This document shows, piece after piece, positions 53,123-56,557 of a stretch of DNA of 56,557 nucleotides. The stretch's first letter is position 1. The number at the start of each line of letters is the position of its first letter. This DNA comes from Lachnospiraceae bacterium (lineage in GTDB: Bacteria > Bacillota > Clostridia > Lachnospirales > Lachnospiraceae): contig JAQVCQ010000006.1 in NCBI GenBank assembly GCA_028689715.1, forward strand, positions 1-56,557, given 5' to 3'. The position numbers were made by a program, and so were the translations under genes. Under the pieces are notes generated by a model, which was given only the letters and a program-made list of their open reading frames with translations, had not been told where the DNA came from and did not search any database.

Positions 53123-53860
53123 ATGAGCGTTATTTCAATGAAACAATTATTAGAAGCAGGTGTACATTTTGGACACCAGACAAGAAGATGGAACCCTAAA
53201 ATGGCTCCTTACATCTTCACAGAAAGAAACGGAATCTACATTATTGATCTTCAGAAAACTGTTGGTAAAGTAGATGAAGCTTATAAAGCAGTTTGTGATG
53301 TAGCTGCAGAAGGCGGAACCATTCTTTTCGTTGGAACAAAAAAACAGGCACAGGATGCTGTGAAGGCAGAAGCTGAACGTTGTGGAATGTTTTTTGTAAA
53401 TGAAAGATGGTTAGGCGGTATGCTTACAAACTTCAAAACCATTAAGAGCAGAGTTGCAAGATTAAAAGCAATTGAAACTATGTCAAAAGATGGTACATTC
53501 GATGTACTTCCTAAAAAAGAAGTTATCCAGTTAAAAAAAGAATGGGAAAAACTTGAAAAGAACCTTGGCGGAATCAAAGAAATGAAAAAGATTCCTGATA
53601 TGATCTTTGTTGTTGACCCTAAAAAAGAAAGAATCTGCATTCAGGAAGCACATACACTTGGAATTCCATTAGTTGGAATCGCTGATACAAACTGTGATCC
53701 TGAAGAACTTGATTACGTAATTCCAGGAAATGATGATGCAATCAGAGCAGTAAAACTGATCGTTGCAAAAATGGCAGATGGTATTATTGAAGTAAATCAG
53801 GGTGAAGCTGTAGAAGTTGAAGCAGCTGATATGGAAGCAGTTGAAACAGTAGAAGAATAA
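53123..53860 (+). CDS. rpsB: 30S ribosomal protein S2
   Basis: Ribosomal protein of the 30S platform. The start is the conventional [27 protein letters not shown]. The [12 protein letters not shown] and [26 protein letters not shown] motifs are typical. It is 245 residues with an acidic tail ([16 protein letters not shown]). A GGAGGA site precedes the ATG, and the operon continues to tsf across a 64-base gap with a hairpin. Confidence 0.98.
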   Translation: MSVISMKQLLEAGVHFGHQTRRWNPKMAPYIFTERNGIYIIDLQKTVGKVDEAYKAVCDVAAEGGTILFVGTKKQAQDAVKAEAERCGMFFVNERWLGGMLTNFKTIKSRVARLKAIETMSKDGTFDVLPKKEVIQLKKEWEKLEKNLGGIKEMKKIPDMIFVVDPKKERICIQEAHTLGIPLVGIADTNCDPEELDYVIPGNDDAIRAVKLIVAKMADGIIEVNQGEAVEVEAADMEAVETVEE

Positions 53861-53868
53861 TAAAAATT

Positions 53869-53900
53869 GCAAAGGGACGATTTTATAACCGTCCCTTTGC
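53869..53900 (+). terminator. Hairpin between rpsB and tsf
   Basis: A perfect 11-bp stem, GCAAAGGGACG (53869-53879) with CGTCCCTTTGC (53890-53900) and a 10-base loop. No strong T run follows (TTATCAG), so it is more likely an attenuator or mRNA-processing/stability element than a full terminator. Confidence 0.6.
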
Positions 53901-53924
53901 TTATCAGAATAAGGAGGAACAAGT

Positions 53925-54848
53925 ATGGCAATTACAGCAGCAATGGTAAAAGATTTAAGAGATATGACCGGAGCAGGAATGATGGACTGCAAGAAAGCTC
54001 TGAATGAAACAAACGGAGATATGGATGAAGCAGTAGAATACTTAAGAAAAAATGGACAGGCAAAGGCTGAGAAAAAAGCTGGAAGAATCGCAGCAGAAGG
54101 TCTTGTCAGAGTCGTTGTAAAAGAAGATAAAGTAGCAGCAGTTGTTGAAGTTAACTCAGAGACAGATTTCGTTGCTAAAAATGAAGATTTCCAGACATAT
54201 GTTGATGCAGTTGCACAGCAGGCAGTTGCTTCTCAGTCCGCTGATATCGAAGCATTTATGAGTGAAGCATGGAATCTTGACACAGCAAAAACTGTAAAAG
54301 AAGCACTTACAGAAAAAGTTGCAATCATCGGAGAAAATCTTTCAATCAGAAGATTCGAAAAAATCGTTGCTGAAAACGGATGCGTTGTTTCCTACCTTCA
54401 CGGTGGCGGAAGAATCGGTGTTCTTGTTGAAGCAGAAACAGCTGTTGTGAACGAAGCTGTGAAAGAAGCGCTTGTAAACGTAGCAATGCAGGTAGCTGCA
54501 CTTTCACCAAAATATGTTTCACAGGCAGAAGTAAGTGAAGAATATAAAGAACACGAAAAAGAAATCCTGCTTGCACAGGCTAAACTTGAAAATCCTGAAA
54601 AACCTGAAAATATCATTGAAAAAATGATCATTGGACGTTTAAACAAGGAATTAAAAGAAGTTTGTCTCTTAAGCCAGGTTTATGTAAAAGATGGTGATCT
54701 TACAGTAGAAAAATACCTTGAAAATGTAGCAAAAGCTGAAGGTACTACACTTACAGTTAAGAGATTCATCCGTTTTGAAACAGGTGAAGGTCTTGAGAAA
54801 AAAGAAGAAAACTTTGCTGAAGAAGTAGCAAAACAGATGGGAATGTAA
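53925..54848 (+). CDS. tsf: Elongation factor Ts
   Basis: Nucleotide exchange factor for EF-Tu. The N-terminal UBA-like domain reads KDLRDMTGAGMMDCKKAL, with the TDFVAKNEDF signature (about residue 81) and the dimerisation domain later. It is 307 residues, slightly long because of internal Ala/Glu-rich segments, as in other Clostridia. An AAGGAGG site precedes the ATG. The downstream terminator is about 210 bases away. Confidence 0.97.
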   Translation: MAITAAMVKDLRDMTGAGMMDCKKALNETNGDMDEAVEYLRKNGQAKAEKKAGRIAAEGLVRVVVKEDKVAAVVEVNSETDFVAKNEDFQTYVDAVAQQAVASQSADIEAFMSEAWNLDTAKTVKEALTEKVAIIGENLSIRRFEKIVAENGCVVSYLHGGGRIGVLVEAETAVVNEAVKEALVNVAMQVAALSPKYVSQAEVSEEYKEHEKEILLAQAKLENPEKPENIIEKMIIGRLNKELKEVCLLSQVYVKDGDLTVEKYLENVAKAEGTTLTVKRFIRFETGEGLEKKEENFAEEVAKQMGM

Positions 54849-54930
54849 CTTATGTTTTATCAAGCTTTTAAATCAGTTGAAAAACCTAGTGTTTACGGCG
54901 TTTCTTAGATTTTATTAGTAAAATAAAAAG

Positions 54931-54970
54931 TTCATAAAATATCATAAATTATCATAAGTTATCATAATAT
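54931..54970. repeat. Four tandem 10-bp ATCATAA-type repeats
   Basis: Four consecutive 10-mers, TTCATAAAAT, ATCATAAATT, ATCATAAGTT, ATCATAATAT, start about 80 bases after tsf. Period and similarity are plain by eye. The next 45 bases hold spaced TTGGGTA motifs. Confidence 0.75.
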
Positions 54971-54971
54971 T

Positions 54972-55017
54972 TTGGGTAAAATTTGGGTACAGTGTTGGGT
55001 AAAAAGTTGTACCCAAC
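54972..55017. repeat. Spaced TTGGGTA motifs forming an inverted repeat
   Basis: TTGGGTA occurs at about 54972-54978, 54983-54989 and 54995-55001, and its complement TACCCAA at 55009-55015. The last two form GTTGGGTA/TACCCAAC around a 7-base loop. Such arrays could be recombinase arm sites or an operator; no integrase gene is in view. Confidence 0.55.
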
Positions 55018-55058
55018 TGTTTAACGCAAACTTTGCATGTTTTTTAATAATTTGAAAG

Positions 55059-55095
55059 AATCATAAAAGCAATTGCTTTTATGGTTCTTTTTTTG
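55059..55095 (+). terminator. Intrinsic terminator downstream of tsf
   Basis: A perfect 9-bp stem CATAAAAGC (55062-55070) and GCTTTTATG (55075-55083), loop AATT, followed within a few bases by TTCTTTTTTTG. It is the likely end of rpsB-tsf transcripts. Confidence 0.78.
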
Positions 55096-55879
55096 ATATT
55101 CAAATTTTATCCCACAAATTCATTCTAACGCATGTCTAATAAACTCAATAATATTAAAACATCTCACTTCAATTCAAAACAAATCATTTTTAAAACGTGT
55201 TTACAAAAATATGAATTTTACAAGTTTTTCAAAACTCACAACTGGTATTGTAGTTTTACTCCAATCTTTTTTAATTAAACGATCACAGTATTTTTTATTT
55301 TAATATTGAATGTTACTTACTTTACTATATCTGCTTGCAAATATTTTACTTTACAACATTAACCGTTGCATCACACGATTATCAAGAAATCTGTGTATGG
55401 AATTTGAATAAAATTTTTAATTTAAAATGCTACTAAAATTTGGTCACTAAAATATTAAAAATAATGTCATATTATAAGGTTGCATATAAAAACATATCAA
55501 TCTTTAACGAAGAAACAGGATTGCGAAATTTAATTAATTTTTTTTCTGTTTTTCTTGTTTATCTCAATTTTTTGATGGTGGCAATAATATTTCTTGCTAT
55601 TTTCATCTAAATTTTTATAAAAACATTAAAAATCGAACAAATTTTCAAGAATTCGTTCATATTCTTTATATCTTGATAACAAGAAATAAAAACAGGAGGA
55701 ACAAGCACATGTAAAATTTTGAAAAACAAAAATATTTTCAAAGAGATTAAAGCATTCAGATTATTCATATGAAGAAAGTACAATGATAAAAATCATGGTT
55801 AATCTTAATGCGACGAAACGAAGTGAAGCAATGAAGCAACATGAAACTGTTAACATTTAAAATGAAAGGAAGTAAAAAT

Positions 55880-56431
55880 ATGAAAAATGATAATCTGATT
55901 TTATTGATACCTGAGATAGCAGGTAAAAAAATTGCACTGATCAAAGACCAAGACGATGAAACTGACATGGTTGATGTTTTTAAAATTCATACAAACGGAA
56001 ACACAATGGAGTACTTAATTTCAATCACATTAAATAGTTTCGCATCCGGATGTCGTAAAGAAAATATTGATTTCATGGAAATGCTGTTCAAAGTGTTGGA
56101 AGCGTACCTGAAACAAGATCTACATCCAATTAAGAAGGGAAAAAATATAATGAATAAAAAAGCCAAAAAATCTCTTAACAGGAATAATGATAATCTGGTT
56201 TTTATCATACCTGAGATAGCAGGTAAGGGAATTGCATTAATCAAAGATCAAAACGAAACTGACAAGGTTAATGCTTTTGAAATTAATACAGACGGCGACA
56301 TAACGGAGTACTTAATTTCAGTCAAGTTAAATGAATTTATATCGGGATGCCTTGATGGAAACATGGATTTCATGAAAACGCTGTTCAAAATGTTGGAAGT
56401 GTACCTAAAAACGGGATATACATTTAATTAA
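55880..56431 (+). CDS. Unknown protein made of two tandem copies of one small domain
   Basis: I do not recognise a family. The 183-residue product consists of two similar units, about residues 2-79 and 100-180. The units share NDNL, IPEIAGK, IALIKDQ, ETD, EYLIS, SGC, DFM, LFK and YLK, about 49 identities in 77 aligned positions by my count. The linker (residues 80-99) holds a purine-rich sequence and an in-frame ATG (56150), like the start of a second gene, so this looks like a fusion of two duplicated genes. No signal peptide, membrane segment or catalytic motif is seen, and each unit has only one cysteine (SGC). The ATG at 55880 is preceded by AAAGGAAG; the in-frame ATG at 55841 lacks one. 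Codons are AT-rich relative to the ribosomal genes upstream. Confidence 0.7.
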   Translation: MKNDNLILLIPEIAGKKIALIKDQDDETDMVDVFKIHTNGNTMEYLISITLNSFASGCRKENIDFMEMLFKVLEAYLKQDLHPIKKGKNIMNKKAKKSLNRNNDNLVFIIPEIAGKGIALIKDQNETDKVNAFEINTDGDITEYLISVKLNEFISGCLDGNMDFMKTLFKMLEVYLKTGYTFN

Positions 56432-56448
56432 GAAAGGAGGAAAATATA

Positions 56449-56557
56449 ATGAACGATAATGCTCAAAAATTCCTTGATAACTTCAAAGGCAGCAGAATAC
56501 AGATACCCAATTGTGTTGGTAGGATAGTTGTTCTTGAACTTGATGAGAAAACAGATC
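56449..56557 (+). CDS. Start of a divergent third paralog (partial)
   Basis: An ATG at 56449 preceded by AGAAAGGAGG is open to the end of the window (36 codons seen). It reads MNDNAQKFLDNFKGSRIQIP and continues NCVGRIVVLELDEKTD. The segment IPNCVGRIVVLELDEKTD aligns with IPEIAGKKIALIKDQ-x-ETD of the preceding gene, so it is probably a distant family member with a longer N-terminal helix. It starts 17 bases after the previous stop, so the two are co-transcribed. Confidence 0.6.
   Translation, partial: MNDNAQKFLDNFKGSRIQIPNCVGRIVVLELDEKTD

Larger units (their letters stand above)
54849..55879. other. AT-rich region with little coding content
   Basis: About 1 kb without a convincing gene and visibly richer in A and T than the preceding genes. 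It contains short repeats (54931-55017), the hairpin terminator at 55059-55095, an imperfect 11-bp hairpin at 55665-55690, a palindrome TTCATATGAA near 55765, and a ribosome-binding site followed by ATGTAA (55694-55714). A 25-codon frame (55783-55860) is open, but I cannot support it. Reverse-strand frames in this stretch look like chance. Confidence 0.7.

Noticed and set aside
55783-55860. A 25-codon ORF (MIKIMVNLNATKRSEAMKQH...)
   Set aside because: No family match that I know, a weak purine-rich site, and its start lies in a small ATGAT-AAAA-ATCAT hairpin. Possible, but not supported enough to call.
55765-55968. Minus-strand frame of about 67 codons
   Set aside because: It is antisense to the tandem-domain gene, lacks a ribosome-binding site and has the composition of a shadow frame.
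54849-56557. Insertion sequence or transposase remnant in the AT-rich tail
   Set aside because: No transposase fragment or matching terminal inverted repeats could be recognised, so only the repeats and small genes are reported.

Overview
The window looks like chromosomal DNA from a motile, low-to-moderate GC Gram-positive of the class Clostridia. Gene content and order (codY next to a single long fla/che cluster, FliY instead of a plain FliN, CheC/CheD chemotaxis, FapA and a DUF6115-like protein after the motility sigma factor, rpsB-tsf at the end) suggest a flagellated Lachnospiraceae of the Roseburia/Agathobacter/Lachnospira type. This is inference from gene content, not a database match.

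Positions 1-17900 hold housekeeping genes. They are the 3' end of rplT, pepD, a membrane diguanylate cyclase on the minus strand, a four-gene operon (ybaK/ebsC, a YgjP-like metalloprotease, a zinc-ribbon membrane protein, a TPM-domain membrane protein), rpsT on the minus strand, and lepA-hemW. Next comes a promoter-headed operon with a degenerate HD-GYP-like protein, pilT, yifB/comM and dprA, followed by topA and codY, each with its own sigma-A-like promoter.

Positions 18000-52906 are one co-directional flagellar and chemotaxis supercluster. A sigma-A-like promoter precedes flgB-flgC-fliE-fliF-fliG-fliH-fliI-fliJ-motE(ylxF)-fliK-flgD-(TIGR02530 family)-flgE. A strong intrinsic terminator follows flgE. 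The cluster resumes with flbD/swrD-motA-motB-fliL-fliM-fliY-cheY-fliO-fliP-fliQ-fliR-flhB-flhA-flhF-flhG-pilZ-cheB-cheA-cheW-cheC-cheD-(small membrane protein)-sigD-fapA-(hydrophilic orphan)-(DUF6115/SwrB-like)-(acidic protein with an MltG-like LysM domain). Together these build the basal body, type III export gate, hook, stator, C-ring and chemotaxis core. Filament genes, cheR and chemoreceptors are absent and must lie elsewhere. Three genes in the window are linked to c-di-GMP: a GGDEF synthase, a PilZ receptor and a degenerate HD-GYP protein.

Positions 52907-54848 carry rpsB-tsf. Their promoter overlaps a long inverted repeat, the 5' leader can fold into a multibranched RNA (candidate S2 autoregulatory element), and a hairpin sits between the two genes.

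Positions 54849-56557 change character. There is about 1 kb of AT-rich DNA without convincing genes. It starts with short direct repeats (four 10-bp ATCATAA-type units, then spaced TTGGGTA units forming an inverted repeat) that could mark the edge of an integrated element. Then comes a family of small proteins of unknown function: one gene that is an in-frame fusion of two tandem copies, and a divergent third relative cut by the window end. No tRNA, rRNA, CRISPR array or insertion sequence was recognised.
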